From Chloroflexota bacterium (GTDB lineage Bacteria > Chloroflexota > Anaerolineae > Epilineales > SHYO01), in assembly GCA_009692745.1 (NCBI GenBank), contig SHYO01000017.1, positions 1-39,193 of the forward strand: 39,193 nucleotides of DNA, read 5' to 3'. Positions 23,091-31,805 of this stretch are shown in pieces. Numbering within the stretch: the first letter of the stretch is position 1; each line of letters opens with the position of its first letter. The position numbers and the translations under genes were made by a program. Below the pieces are notes generated by a model that saw only the letters and a list, made by a program, of their open reading frames with translations, was not told where the DNA came from and ran no database searches.

Positions 23091-24806
23091 CTATGCGACC
23101 GTTTCTAATGTCAAAACACCTAGAGCAGCACGCCATTGGCGCAGCAGGCCGGTTAAATCATGGGATGTATCTATTGGTCTGCCCCGAGCATCTATTATCA
23201 CTCCCAGCACACCTCCGGTTACCTGTGTGATAGCCGCTTTTCCTTTTGTCCCCAAACCCACATCAAACCCATGTGCCGGGTAAAGCTCCAGGGTAGCCAT
23301 CTCATCAGGTGCCAGAGGAATCAAAGTCAACGTACCATATGTGATCTCGTAGGTCTCTTCGGCGCCCTGCTCCGGACGTACCTTTAAACGCAAAACCTGT
23401 TCACCCAGTTTAGCCTGGCCGATTGGCGCCACCACCGGTCCCAAGTTCAATAATGTATCACGCGCCAGGACTTGTTCTGCTGCCAAAGGATTATGGGCTG
23501 CCAGGGCGCCTAACAATGGCATGAGGCCATCAGGATCCAAGGCTAAGTTTACCACACCCCGGGGCTGAAGGGAATCCAGAAGTACCAAGGCTGACTCGCC
23601 GAAATGCCCCGCCTGACTCAAAGCCCCACCGGTGCCTACAATCAGATCAAGCTGAGGTAAGGTAATATGGGGGCCAGTACCGCTGCCCCAAATGCCTTTG
23701 GCAGTCAGCCTGATGGCTTCCCGCGCTAGAGCAGCATCCATCGGACGGCCAATAAATTCCTGCTGGCTAAGCAACTCCGCCACCACCGCCCCATCTCCCG
23801 TCGGGTTACCAGGCAACCAGCGCGCCACAGCATCAGCTCCGGCTTCGGTCAAAACCTGGGGACTATGGCGGCCGGTACCCAAATCGGCCCTTTGGTAGCG
23901 GGTGGTACCTTCAGGTGTCGATAACACCAAGGTAGTGCCTGTGCTACCAGCATCTACTCCCAATACCCGCATATTATTCTGTTGGGATAGGAAACGTATG
24001 ATAGTACTAAATCCTCTGCCAGTAGGCCAGATATCTTGCTGCGACCAGGCGCGCAAAGCACGCAATCCGGTAGCCGGCATAACTTTCTGATCAATATACT
24101 GCTGGTCCAGACAAGCCTGCAAGTCGCTGGCATCTTCCAGCACATTGCCACAAATCACCGGCTTTCCACAAGTTGCCAGAGTCTGTTCAATGCTTTTCAG
24201 TGCTCCGGCGTGGCCCGCGAATATCAGACGAGGGGCCATCCCATCAAGACCTGCGTACAGGCGCGCCAGAGATTTAGCCCATTGTCCCAATCCATTAGCC
24301 GCCCGTGATTCCTCTCCTCCAACGAGTAGAATGACATCCGGCGCATACTGGCGGTAGGCTTCAGCCAGCCGCTCATCCAGAGCACGCCAGTTGCGATTAT
24401 CGTCTAAAGCCAGGGTTTTGATGACCTGGATGTAGCTTCCCTGCAGGGCGCGGCGTGTCTGGTAGATGCTATATTCATTGCTAAGACCAGTGGCCAGCAC
24501 ATTCAGCGGTTCGCCAAAGCTGGCAGTGATAATCCAGGCATCTACCCCCTGGTAACCGCGCTCCGGGAGGAGGGGTGTGCCTGATGTATCCAGCAAGGCC
24601 CGGCCGGTCATACTACTGATCCTGCCCACAGTCTGCCCTATGGCCTGTAGCAATGATAATTTGGCAGTCCGGGATGCCTGGGTCATAGCCAGTAAACGAT
24701 ATTCTCCTTCTACCAACTCTACCAGAGCCGTGCGAATCGTCGTATTCCCCAAATCCAACAATAGGAATGATGTTCCCGTAATTTGACCGCCAGTTGCGTC
24801 TGTCAT
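23091..24806 (-). CDS. glmL: GlmL/MutL-family ASKHA ATPase (glutamate mutase-associated protein type)
   Basis: 571 residues, recognised as the GlmL/MutL family of the actin-like ATPase fold. The N-terminal loop is LLDLGNTTIRTALVE, there is a second nucleotide loop VLGVDAGSTGTTLVL near residue 283, and a third motif is LIVGTGGALSQA. In clostridial glutamate mutase operons GlmL lies between the mutase subunits and is thought to act as a reactivating chaperone for a B12 enzyme. Here there are no mutase genes nearby, so its partner is unknown. Start ATG 24806, with AGGAG 4 bases upstream. That SD can pair with CTCCTGTT in the leader. Confidence 0.82.
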   Translation of the reverse strand: MTDATGGQITGTSFLLLDLGNTTIRTALVELVEGEYRLLAMTQASRTAKLSLLQAIGQTVGRISSMTGRALLDTSGTPLLPERGYQGVDAWIITASFGEPLNVLATGLSNEYSIYQTRRALQGSYIQVIKTLALDDNRNWRALDERLAEAYRQYAPDVILLVGGEESRAANGLGQWAKSLARLYAGLDGMAPRLIFAGHAGALKSIEQTLATCGKPVICGNVLEDASDLQACLDQQYIDQKVMPATGLRALRAWSQQDIWPTGRGFSTIIRFLSQQNNMRVLGVDAGSTGTTLVLSTPEGTTRYQRADLGTGRHSPQVLTEAGADAVARWLPGNPTGDGAVVAELLSQQEFIGRPMDAALAREAIRLTAKGIWGSGTGPHITLPQLDLIVGTGGALSQAGHFGESALVLLDSLQPRGVVNLALDPDGLMPLLGALAAHNPLAAEQVLARDTLLNLGPVVAPIGQAKLGEQVLRLKVRPEQGAEETYEITYGTLTLIPLAPDEMATLELYPAHGFDVGLGTKGKAAITQVTGGVLGVIIDARGRPIDTSHDLTGLLRQWRAALGVLTLETVA

Positions 24807-24871
24807 ATTTCTCCTGTTTCGATTTCCAGTACATCAGCCGTTACCCACGTAAGGTAACGAGACAACAGGAG
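24807..24871 (-). promoter_or_regulatory. Leader with nested inverted repeats masking the GlmL ribosome binding site
   Basis: In mRNA sense, CTCCTGTT (24871-24864) is complementary to AACAGGAG (24818-24811), which contains the Shine-Dalgarno sequence. Between them CGTTACC (24859-24853) pairs with GGTAACG (24845-24839) across a 7-nt loop. The two stems are compatible and would bury the ribosome binding site. Confidence 0.5.
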
Positions 24872-24915
24872 CTTCTGAAACGAGACTTTACCGGAGTGCC
24901 ATCCTTGCAAAAGAT

Positions 24916-25329
24916 TCATGGCAAAATTTTAACCCACATCACGCGCACAAAGGGTGGGCATTGCTCCAGGTAATAGGTTCGGAATCCGGTAACCTGCACA
25001 TGTAATTGTAGATATACATCTAGATCTTCACTAATCCCATCTAAATACGCTATCGGTAATACCTGACCAGGGGCCATCAGTGCGAATCTTCCCTGCTGGC
25101 AAACTGAAGTTTCTACGGATTGAATCCAACCGGCTAACTCGACCGCTGGTATAGACTTGTGCTCAAGAAAACCTGTTTCTATCCCGCTGACACCTGCTAC
25201 ACCAAAGATACCTGGATCAGGCTCGGGGGAACTGGCCGCAACTATAGATGGGGCGAGCAGGCCGAATAGGGATGACAGCAAGTATATAGTAGCACTCATC
25301 AGAAAAATCCAAACACGATTTTCAACCAC
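24916..25329 (-). CDS. Small secreted protein of unknown function
   Basis: 137 residues. The N-terminal signal peptide has a hydrophobic core at about 7-30 with a likely cleavage after IVAAS. The mature part is about 105 residues with two Cys (SVCQQGRF and LEQCPPF) that could form a disulfide. It contains PGQVLPIAYLDGISEDLDVYLQLHVQVTGF, OB-fold-like in its strand pattern, but I cannot name a family. A strong TTGACG/TATAAT promoter lies about 115 bases upstream. The next gene downstream on this strand is the GlmL-type gene 109 bases away; co-transcription is possible. Confidence 0.7.
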   Translation of the reverse strand: MVENRVWIFLMSATIYLLSSLFGLLAPSIVAASSPEPDPGIFGVAGVSGIETGFLEHKSIPAVELAGWIQSVETSVCQQGRFALMAPGQVLPIAYLDGISEDLDVYLQLHVQVTGFRTYYLEQCPPFVRVMWVKILP

Positions 25330-25444
25330 ACCTATATCCTATTCCGAGTTTGCTAGTCCAGATATGAAAAAGTTAAGATTCCAGGTGTTCTATCAACTTC
25401 TCATGACCTACCACTTAACGGGAAAGCACTTACTGTACATAGAT

Positions 25445-25474
25445 ATTATACAAGATCGATCTATGTTACGTCAA
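25445..25474 (-). promoter_or_regulatory. Promoter for the small secreted protein gene
   Basis: Minus-strand TTGACG (25474-25469), 18-nt spacer, perfect TATAAT (25450-25445). Flanked by CATAGAT/ATCTATG (25438-25444 and 25459-25465). Confidence 0.75.
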
Positions 25475-25566
25475 TGAGGAATATGTAAAAATTTGGTGAT
25501 TTTAATCAAATATCCATAGATACTTTCTTGGGATGAAACGTTTGCAACTTTTACAGCATAAATGGC

Positions 25567-25596
25567 TGGACTAAACGTCTCGGGATATGCTATAAT
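25567..25596 (+). promoter_or_regulatory. Promoter for the solute-binding lipoprotein gene
   Basis: TGGACT (25567-25572, 4/6), 18-nt spacer, extended -10 TGC-TATAAT (TATAAT 25591-25596). About 90 bases before the chosen ATG. Confidence 0.7.
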
Positions 25597-25686
25597 TCAT
25601 TAACCTTTGGTGTTGCAATTCAAATGATGGGATCATTATTAAGATTTGTTGTTAAGCAGGTTTTCAGATTTAAAGAAAAGAAGTCC

Positions 25687-27063
25687 ATGAAGCGTTTGAT
25701 GCTGTTTTTTGCGATAATCTCCGCGTTATTTGTGCTTACGGCCTGTGGCGCAGCCACTGCCACTCCGGCCACTCCCCCGCCGCAGGCGGCCGCGCCGACT
25801 ACAGCTCCTACTGTAGCTCCAGCAAAACCCACTGAGGTACCGAAACCCACGACAGCGCCAACCGCAGCGCCGACTACCGCTCCCACTACCGCTCCCACCA
25901 CTGCAGCAGCAAAGCCTACCACTGCCGCTACAGCCATGCCGGCCGGAACGATGGGGAATGCCAACCTGAAAGCCAAGATCGCTCTGTGGCATGGTTGGAC
26001 CGGGGCGGAGCAGGAAACTTTGCAAGCCACTTTGGCTGATTTCCAGAAAGCCTATCCCAATGTCACGGTCGAAGTTTTAGCAGTGCCTTTCGACCAACTG
26101 CAGAACAAGTTCACGACCGAGGCCTCGACCGGCGGTGGACCTGATTTACTGGTTGATCCGAAAGACTGGATTGGTGGACTGGTCCAGGCGAAATTGATTG
26201 CGCCACTGGATGACGTGGGTAAAGATATCCTGGCCCAATTGAACCCAGCAGCGGCAAATGCCAACAAGTTCCAAAACAAAATCTGGGGGTTACCCGAATC
26301 GACCGAGTCGATAGCTCTCTGGTACAACACAGCTATGCTCAAAACCCCTCCGGCGACCGACACAGAAATGTTGCAGATGGCCGGTACTTGCGGTCTTGGT
26401 CTGAACACCGGTTTCTACCAGGCGGTAGGATTCCTCTATGCCTTCGGCGGTTCCGTCTTCACCAGCGATCTGAAATCCGGTTTCACAGCTCCCGGTGTCG
26501 CCGACTTTCTAAGCTGGATGAAGATAGCTAAGGAAACCAAGGGCGTAATTGCTGATGCAGACGGTGGTAAGCTGGATGCAGCCTTCAAGGACGGTAAGAT
26601 ATGCATGATCTTTAACGGTCCCTGGGCCACCGGCGACTATGCTAAGGCCTTAGGCAAGGACAAGTTGGGCATTGCTGCTCCTATTAAGATTGCGAAGACC
26701 GGCAAAACCTTTGCCCCGTTCCTGGGCACTAAGAATGTTTTCTTGAGCACTAATAGCAAGGGCGACAATCAGAAAGCAGCCTTGGCGTTCATGAACTTCA
26801 TCGTCAGCCCGGCTGAACAGGCTAATTTCGCGGCCAAGGCCGGTCACATCCCTACGAATAACAGCGTGAAGATCGATGATCCTATCATCAACGGTTTCAT
26901 TACTCAGAGTAAGTCGTCCTCCTACTTCCCGAACGAACCTGAAATGGGCGCGGTCTGGGGACCGGCTGGCGACATGATTATCAAGGCAATTGAAGGCAAA
27001 TCTGCTCCGGACGCGGCGGCTACTGAGGCAGCTACGCTTATCGACAAGGCGAATAAACGGTAG
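25687..27063 (+). CDS. ABC transporter solute-binding lipoprotein, maltose/oligosaccharide type
   Basis: Start placed at ATG 25687 (MKRLMLFFAII), the usual signal-peptide beginning; the track start adds 21 residues. The lipobox is VLTACGA. A linker of about 55 residues of Ala/Pro/Thr (APTTAPT repeats) precedes the MalE-like domain: ALWHGWTGAEQETL, GGGPDLLVDPKDWI, IWGLPESTESIALWYN, ICMIFNGPWATGDYAKAL, FLSTNSKGDNQKAALAFMNFI. This cluster-1-type sugar-binding protein should deliver oligosaccharides to an ABC importer. No permease or ATPase genes follow; a perfect terminator closes the unit after 44 bases, so this is an orphan binding protein. The segment corresponding to the middle of MalE looks shorter than usual. 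Confidence 0.93.
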   Translation: MKRLMLFFAIISALFVLTACGAATATPATPPPQAAAPTTAPTVAPAKPTEVPKPTTAPTAAPTTAPTTAPTTAAAKPTTAATAMPAGTMGNANLKAKIALWHGWTGAEQETLQATLADFQKAYPNVTVEVLAVPFDQLQNKFTTEASTGGGPDLLVDPKDWIGGLVQAKLIAPLDDVGKDILAQLNPAAANANKFQNKIWGLPESTESIALWYNTAMLKTPPATDTEMLQMAGTCGLGLNTGFYQAVGFLYAFGGSVFTSDLKSGFTAPGVADFLSWMKIAKETKGVIADADGGKLDAAFKDGKICMIFNGPWATGDYAKALGKDKLGIAAPIKIAKTGKTFAPFLGTKNVFLSTNSKGDNQKAALAFMNFIVSPAEQANFAAKAGHIPTNNSVKIDDPIINGFITQSKSSSYFPNEPEMGAVWGPAGDMIIKAIEGKSAPDAAATEAATLIDKANKR

Positions 27064-27106
27064 GTGGGGTTAAGGGATAAGCCACGGCAATATCTGGAAA
27101 TTCAAA

Positions 27107-27151
27107 AGCCCGGCTTCATTTATCTGGTAGTCAGATAAATGAAGCCGGGCT
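27107..27151 (+). terminator. Very strong, probably bidirectional terminator
   Basis: Perfect 20-bp arms (AGCCCGGCTTCATTTATCTG and its complement) around a 5-nt loop GTAGT. AATTTAAT follows on the plus strand and TTTTGAATTT on the minus strand, so it can serve both convergent neighbours. Confidence 0.92.
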
Positions 27152-27218
27152 AATTTAATCCTGGCGAACTACATTTGCAGATTAAATCTTTGCTTACCCT
27201 TCAACCAGCCCTCTAGCC

Positions 27219-28229
27219 TCAGGGATGGTACACTCTCAACTCAGGCGAGCGGGCTTCCTGACCGCGGGCCCCTATAGCTACCGCATAAATCCGCCCCTGG
27301 AACGATTGGTTGGGCGTTTCCCACATGAAGGCCCAGCCATCCTCTTTGGTGGTATCGGTGCCTAACTTATTTGGCTGGCTGTTGGGCGCTCCGTCCACAT
27401 AATAGAAATCAACATGGTCGACATTCGTAGCCTGGACGATCACCGAGACCCGGCCTCTGATGTTGTAGATGCCCAATGCACTGGTAGCAGGGACAACCCG
27501 GATGTCCTCCACTGTAGGAGCACCGGTGGCACCGGTTGTCGAAGTAGTGGAAGAGGTACTAGTAACCGGTGCCGTTGGCGCTACCGGCGTGGTAGGAGTC
27601 ACCGGCTTGGTCGGGGTTACGGGAGTAGTAGGAGCCAGCGGCGTCGTGGGGGTTACCGGCTTCGTCGGTGTAACTCCGGTGGGCGTAATTGGGGTCGTAG
27701 ACGTTATGGGTTTCGCAGCAGACATAGGCGCTGTGGCGGTCATCGCCTTAGTTGGGGTCATCTCACTACTGGCAGCTACAGGTGCTGCCGGGCCTCCAGC
27801 ACCCCCTGGGATATACAGCACCTGCCCATATCGGATATAGTTGACATTCCATATACCATTATAGGCAGCCAAACTTCGCACCGAAACACCAAAACGGTAC
27901 GCAATGCCAGACAAGGTATCTCCTGGCCGGACGATATACTTGTTGCCGCCGGGGGCTGGCATGGGTCCAGGTCCCCCACCTTGGGGGATGATCAAAACCT
28001 GTCCGGCCCGAATATAGTTGGCATTCCAGATATGGTTCAATTCCACAATCGCACGGACTGTAGTGCCAAATTTCCAGGCGACACTAGAGAGATTATCTCC
28101 CCACCGGACGACATAGAGAATGTCAGCGGCATTTCCAATAGCATTTGTGCCGGCCTGCATCACTGAAACCGTACCTAGTAATAAACTTAGAGCTAAGAAG
28201 AATGCGGTGATTATTCTCCCGAGACGCAT
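27219..28229 (-). CDS. Secreted double-LysM protein with Thr/Pro-rich linker and C-terminal Ig-like domain
   Basis: 336 residues. A signal peptide (about 1-26) precedes two LysM domains, YVVRWGDNLSSVAWKFG (about 38-82) and YIVRPGDTLSGIAYRFG (about 98-143). Each ends in IRAGQVLIIP or IRYGQVLYIP, the standard peptidoglycan-binding fold. A linker of TPVTPTKP-type repeats (about 155-230) follows, then a last domain of about 100 residues with VDHVDFYYVDG and WAFMWETPNQSFQGRIYAVAIGA, typical of Ig-like modules in Chloroflexota surface proteins (inference). It is probably attached to the cell wall. AAGGAGG lies just before ATG 28229. Confidence 0.9.
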   Translation of the reverse strand: MRLGRIITAFFLALSLLLGTVSVMQAGTNAIGNAADILYVVRWGDNLSSVAWKFGTTVRAIVELNHIWNANYIRAGQVLIIPQGGGPGPMPAPGGNKYIVRPGDTLSGIAYRFGVSVRSLAAYNGIWNVNYIRYGQVLYIPGGAGGPAAPVAASSEMTPTKAMTATAPMSAAKPITSTTPITPTGVTPTKPVTPTTPLAPTTPVTPTKPVTPTTPVAPTAPVTSTSSTTSTTGATGAPTVEDIRVVPATSALGIYNIRGRVSVIVQATNVDHVDFYYVDGAPNSQPNKLGTDTTKEDGWAFMWETPNQSFQGRIYAVAIGARGQEARSPELRVYHP

Positions 28230-28592
28230 ATACCCTCCTTAATTGGCGGAATAAATAACAAATCTGCAATACATTTTACAGATAACTACTACAAATATGC
28301 AAATCTGGCTTAGAGATAGGGTAAACAGATAAACCAGCGCCAGAAAGCCAGTTTTTTCATGGCCCAGAAAGCATTTCATCTTGCATCATACAGTTTATAT
28401 CCGGTTAAAGTTCTAAGATAAAAAAGGGGGGCTATTATTTAACGTCATCAAAGCGGATATATGAGCAAAACCCGATGAATAGTAGAGATTAATAATCGGG
28501 AATTTTAATAAGAAATGGGGCCAAACCTAGAAAGCATGGCCCCGCCGCAAAAGGAAGAGGATAACTTTGGAAACAACTTCCCGAAATACCAG
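28230..28592. other. Intergenic region between LysM and SIMPL genes
   Basis: 363 A+T-rich bases. It holds two hairpins that can end the minus-strand SIMPL transcript: GGGGCCA/TGGCCCC (28517-28543) with a T-rich tail, and a weaker CCCGAT/ATCGGG (28471-28500) followed by TTTT on the minus strand. No gene is supported. Confidence 0.65.
28508..28543 (-). terminator. Terminator after the SIMPL-domain gene
   Basis: On the minus strand GGGGCCA-N13-TGGCCCC is followed by ATTTCTTATT, starting 50 bases after the SIMPL stop. Confidence 0.55.
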
Positions 28593-29381
28593 TTATTGCA
28601 TCAGGTACGTAACTTGGACCTCTACCTGGTACTGCACCTCACCTCCGGGAATCTGCACCGGGCTATCCATCACTGCCAATTTAGCGGAGGCAGCATAAGG
28701 TACCGGTGAAGTCGTCGGGACCTCACTCACACTCTGTACTGCCCCAAGCCTGACACCTGCCAGGCGAGCCAGTTCCTCTGCCTTGGCCTGGGCAGCTTGC
28801 ATGGCAGCCTGGCGGGCCTGGGACTCGACCGTCTTTGTATCCGAAAGGCTAAAGTTGATACCGTAGATGTTATTAGCACCGGCGCCTACGACGGCCTCCA
28901 TGATCTTGCCTAAGTTCTTCAGATTCCGCACCCTGACGCTCACGGTATTATTCACGTGATAAATCACCTCAGTTTGAGGCGTAGTCGTGGTCTGGGGCGC
29001 TCCGCTCTGTGGTGCTATGGTGGGTCGAGGCTCAGACGGGCGCTCAATATAGATATTATAGTTTGAGGTCTGAATATCCTTATCAGTAATTCCCACATTC
29101 TTAACCACATTGATGACGGCCTGCATCTTTTTGGCATTATCTAAACTTACTGTAACCGCATTATCGCCCTGGGTTTCGACCCCAATATTAATGGTGGCCA
29201 AATCCGGCGCAGCCGAACTGGAACCTTGGGATGAAACTGTAATTAAGCGAGCCTGGCTGTCGGGCGTCGGCGCCGCCATAGCAGCGGAATTCAAGCGCCC
29301 CTGGGGTAGGATAGCTGCTCCCACCACTATACCAATAACCAGAATCAATGCGGCTATTGCGATCCAATACCGCTTCTGCAT
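28593..29381 (-). CDS. SIMPL-domain (DUF541) secreted protein
   Basis: 262 residues. One N-terminal hydrophobic segment (about 5-24) acts as a signal or anchor. The mature domain has the SIMPL pattern: LITVSSQGSSSAAPDLATINIGVETQG at the start, VGITDKDIQTSNYNIY in the middle, IYGINFSLSD, and ARQAAMQAAQAKAEELARLAGVRLG in the long helix, ending in VEVQVTYLM. The family is periplasmic or surface-located; some members relate to oxidative stress, but the molecular role is unknown. GAGGAGG lies 7 bases before ATG 29381. It is a separate unit from pcrA, which ends at its own terminator. Confidence 0.9.
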   Translation of the reverse strand: MQKRYWIAIAALILVIGIVVGAAILPQGRLNSAAMAAPTPDSQARLITVSSQGSSSAAPDLATINIGVETQGDNAVTVSLDNAKKMQAVINVVKNVGITDKDIQTSNYNIYIERPSEPRPTIAPQSGAPQTTTTPQTEVIYHVNNTVSVRVRNLKNLGKIMEAVVGAGANNIYGINFSLSDTKTVESQARQAAMQAAQAKAEELARLAGVRLGAVQSVSEVPTTSPVPYAASAKLAVMDSPVQIPGGEVQYQVEVQVTYLMQ

Positions 29382-29490
29382 TTAAATCCTCCTCAAATCG
29401 GTTACAAATTCTTGATAACTATCTTGTCTCAATATTCCCTTACTTCTTATCACAGTACCAAGACGCCGCAAGGCGGAAGAAAGTTCCAAG

Positions 29491-29522
29491 AAAAAAAAGG
29501 GAATCTAGCTTCCCTTTTTTTT
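29491..29522 (-). terminator. Terminator overlapping the pcrA stop codon
   Basis: A perfect 13-bp stem AAAAAAAAGGGAA / TTCCCTTTTTTTT with a 6-nt loop and an 8-T run. The arm upstream in mRNA sense encodes the last residues KKKGS, and the TAG lies in the loop region. Confidence 0.85.
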
Positions 29523-31763
29523 CAGCCGGGCATAGCTGGCTAAAAGACGTTTGACACCTCCTTGGGGGAAAGCTACGGTCACTTCAGTATCTCCATCAGA
29601 GGATGGCTTACTCTCTACCACCACCCCCTCGCCAAAAGTAGGATGTATCACCTTATCGCCCGCACGGAAAAAGGGATCTGCTGGTTTCCCATGAAGCTTC
29701 TCCTGATTTCCCCCACCAGCTCTGGCAGACCCAGGTTGAACATCACGTACCCGGACGCGGGCCTTAGGCAGTTCTTCCCGCGCCCCCGCCCGCCCGCCAG
29801 TTTCTTCCTGCTGAGTCCAATTCTTAACAAGAGAGCGCGGAATATCCAACAAAAAACGGCTGGGGCCGCGCACTTCGGAACGTCCCCATTGCGTGCGACG
29901 GAAGGCATACAGCAGGTAGACCAGTTGTCGCGCCCTGGTAATACCCACATATGCCAGGCGACGCTCTTCTTCCAACTCTTCTGGAGATTCTGCTGAGCGA
30001 CTGTGGGGCAGGATGCCCTCTTCGACGCCGGTGATAAATACAATCGGGAATTCCAATCCTTTGGCCGTATGCAGCGTCATCAGGGTGACAGCATGGCTGC
30101 CCTCGCGCACTTCATCCTGATCTGAGACCAGGGCGACATCAGACAGAAATTCCGCCAGAGATTCACCAGGCTCCAGACCAGTAAATTGAGAGGCCACATT
30201 ACGCAACTCCATCACATTCTCCCAACGATCCTCAGCGTCCTCTTCCCGGTCCAGGTATTCCCGGTAATTAATGGTACTCAAGATCCAATCGATGAGATTG
30301 GCCGGATCCATACTTGCAGCATGCTCAATCCCTGCCTCAATCAGTTCCAGGAAGGATAGTAAGGGACGGGCAGACCGGCTATCGAGAGACTCTACCTCAG
30401 GGGCTTCAGGGTGATCTCGCAATAAACGCAATACCCCTATAATCGACATCCTATACCTGGTAGCGACCGTTGAAATCAGTTGCATGCTCTTGCTGCCAAT
30501 ACCCCGTGTAGGAACATTGATGATACGGTCCAAGCTCACACTATCCGCGGGATTTTGTAGCAATCGCAGGTACGCCAGGACATCTTTTACTTCGCGCCGC
30601 TCGTAGAAACGCACAGCACCGACCAACCGGTAAGGAATACTCTTGCGGACGAAGGCACTTTCCAGAGTGGCGGATTGGGCATTTGTGCGGTACATGACGG
30701 CACAATCCCCCGGTGTGGCGATCTTACGTGCTTGCAATCGGGCAATTTCACTGACCACGAATTGGGCTTCATCTTCTTCGTTGTAGGCTTCATAAATGTA
30801 GATAGGTGTGCCCTTACTATTCTCGGTCCACAGTTTTTTGGGTTTGCGTTGCTGATTAGCGGCAATCAATGCCGAGGCCGCATCCAGGATCATCTGTGTC
30901 GAGCGATAATTTTGTTCCAGCGTGATTACCTGGGCATCGGGAAAATCCTTTTCGAAATTCAGGATGTTACGGATATCGGCGTTGCGCCAGGAATAGATCG
31001 ATTGGTCGGGATCGCCCACCACAAAAAGATTCCGGTGCTCTTTGGCCAGTAATTGGACCAGATAGTACTGCAAGGGATTCGTATCCTGAAACTCATCTAC
31101 CATGATATATTGGAAGCGCCGTTGATAGCGCGCCAATACTTCCGGATTCCGGCGCAACAATAGGAGCACCTCCAGCAGCAAATCATCGAAATCCAGGGCA
31201 TTATTCGTGCGCAAAATCTCCTGGTACCGTTGGTAGACGCGCTTCACCACTTCTAAACGATATTCCGGGGTTGGGAATTCTTCGGGAGACTGGGCTTCGC
31301 TCTTGGCGCGGGAAATGGCGGCCAACATCGAAGCTGGGCGGTAAAGTTTGTCATTGAGATTTAGGGCATCCAAGGCTTGCTTAACTACCTTGACCTGGTC
31401 CTCCCGGTCATAAATCGCAAAGCTGCGATCAAACGTAAGATATTCCGCCTCGCGACGAAGTATGCGCGTGCAAATCGCATGAAACGTGCCAATGTTCAGT
31501 TGATCGAGTCTCTGCTGCCCAATGAGCTGCTCAAGACGGTGGCGCATCTCCCGGGCAGCCTTATTGGTGAATGTGACAGCCAGGATATTGTAGGATGGGA
31601 TTCCGTAATCCAGTACCAGGTGGGCTACTCGCTGCGTCAATACTCTGGTTTTGCCAGAACCGGGGCCTGCCACGACCAGCACAGGTCCTTGCACTTTCTC
31701 CACTGCCTGCTTTTGTTGCGGATTCAAACCTTCAAAAGTTGAAGTCATCTTTTCCTCGTCCAT
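29505..31763 (-). CDS. pcrA: ATP-dependent DNA helicase PcrA/UvrD
   Basis: 752 residues with all superfamily 1A helicase motifs: LNPQQKQAVEK (Q motif), AGPGSGKTR (Walker A, near 33-41), VTFTNKAAREM, MVDEFQDTN (motif II), VGDPDQSIYSWRNA (motif III), LEQNYRST (motif IV), VTLMTLHTAKGLEFP (motif V) and RRLAYVGITRA (motif VI). The C-terminal IHPTFGEGVVV tail is typical of PcrA and links it to RNA polymerase in known cases. It unwinds DNA in nucleotide excision repair and rolling-circle replication. ATG 31763 and ATG 31748 are both possible starts; the second has GAGGAAAAG directly upstream. Confidence 0.95.
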   Translation of the reverse strand: MDEEKMTSTFEGLNPQQKQAVEKVQGPVLVVAGPGSGKTRVLTQRVAHLVLDYGIPSYNILAVTFTNKAAREMRHRLEQLIGQQRLDQLNIGTFHAICTRILRREAEYLTFDRSFAIYDREDQVKVVKQALDALNLNDKLYRPASMLAAISRAKSEAQSPEEFPTPEYRLEVVKRVYQRYQEILRTNNALDFDDLLLEVLLLLRRNPEVLARYQRRFQYIMVDEFQDTNPLQYYLVQLLAKEHRNLFVVGDPDQSIYSWRNADIRNILNFEKDFPDAQVITLEQNYRSTQMILDAASALIAANQQRKPKKLWTENSKGTPIYIYEAYNEEDEAQFVVSEIARLQARKIATPGDCAVMYRTNAQSATLESAFVRKSIPYRLVGAVRFYERREVKDVLAYLRLLQNPADSVSLDRIINVPTRGIGSKSMQLISTVATRYRMSIIGVLRLLRDHPEAPEVESLDSRSARPLLSFLELIEAGIEHAASMDPANLIDWILSTINYREYLDREEDAEDRWENVMELRNVASQFTGLEPGESLAEFLSDVALVSDQDEVREGSHAVTLMTLHTAKGLEFPIVFITGVEEGILPHSRSAESPEELEEERRLAYVGITRARQLVYLLYAFRRTQWGRSEVRGPSRFLLDIPRSLVKNWTQQEETGGRAGAREELPKARVRVRDVQPGSARAGGGNQEKLHGKPADPFFRAGDKVIHPTFGEGVVVESKPSSDGDTEVTVAFPQGGVKRLLASYARLKKKGS

Positions 31764-31805
31764 TTAGCCTCACGCAGATACCCCGGCTGTTGGAAACCGG
31801 GTGCA

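Larger units (their letters stand above)
25330..25686. other. Divergent intergenic region between the secreted-protein and solute-binding-protein genes
   Basis: About 357 A+T-rich bases holding a promoter in each direction (25445-25474 minus, 25567-25596 plus). There is an inverted repeat CATAGAT/ATCTATG at 25438-25465 that overlaps the minus -10 and could be an operator. No further gene is supported. Confidence 0.7.
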
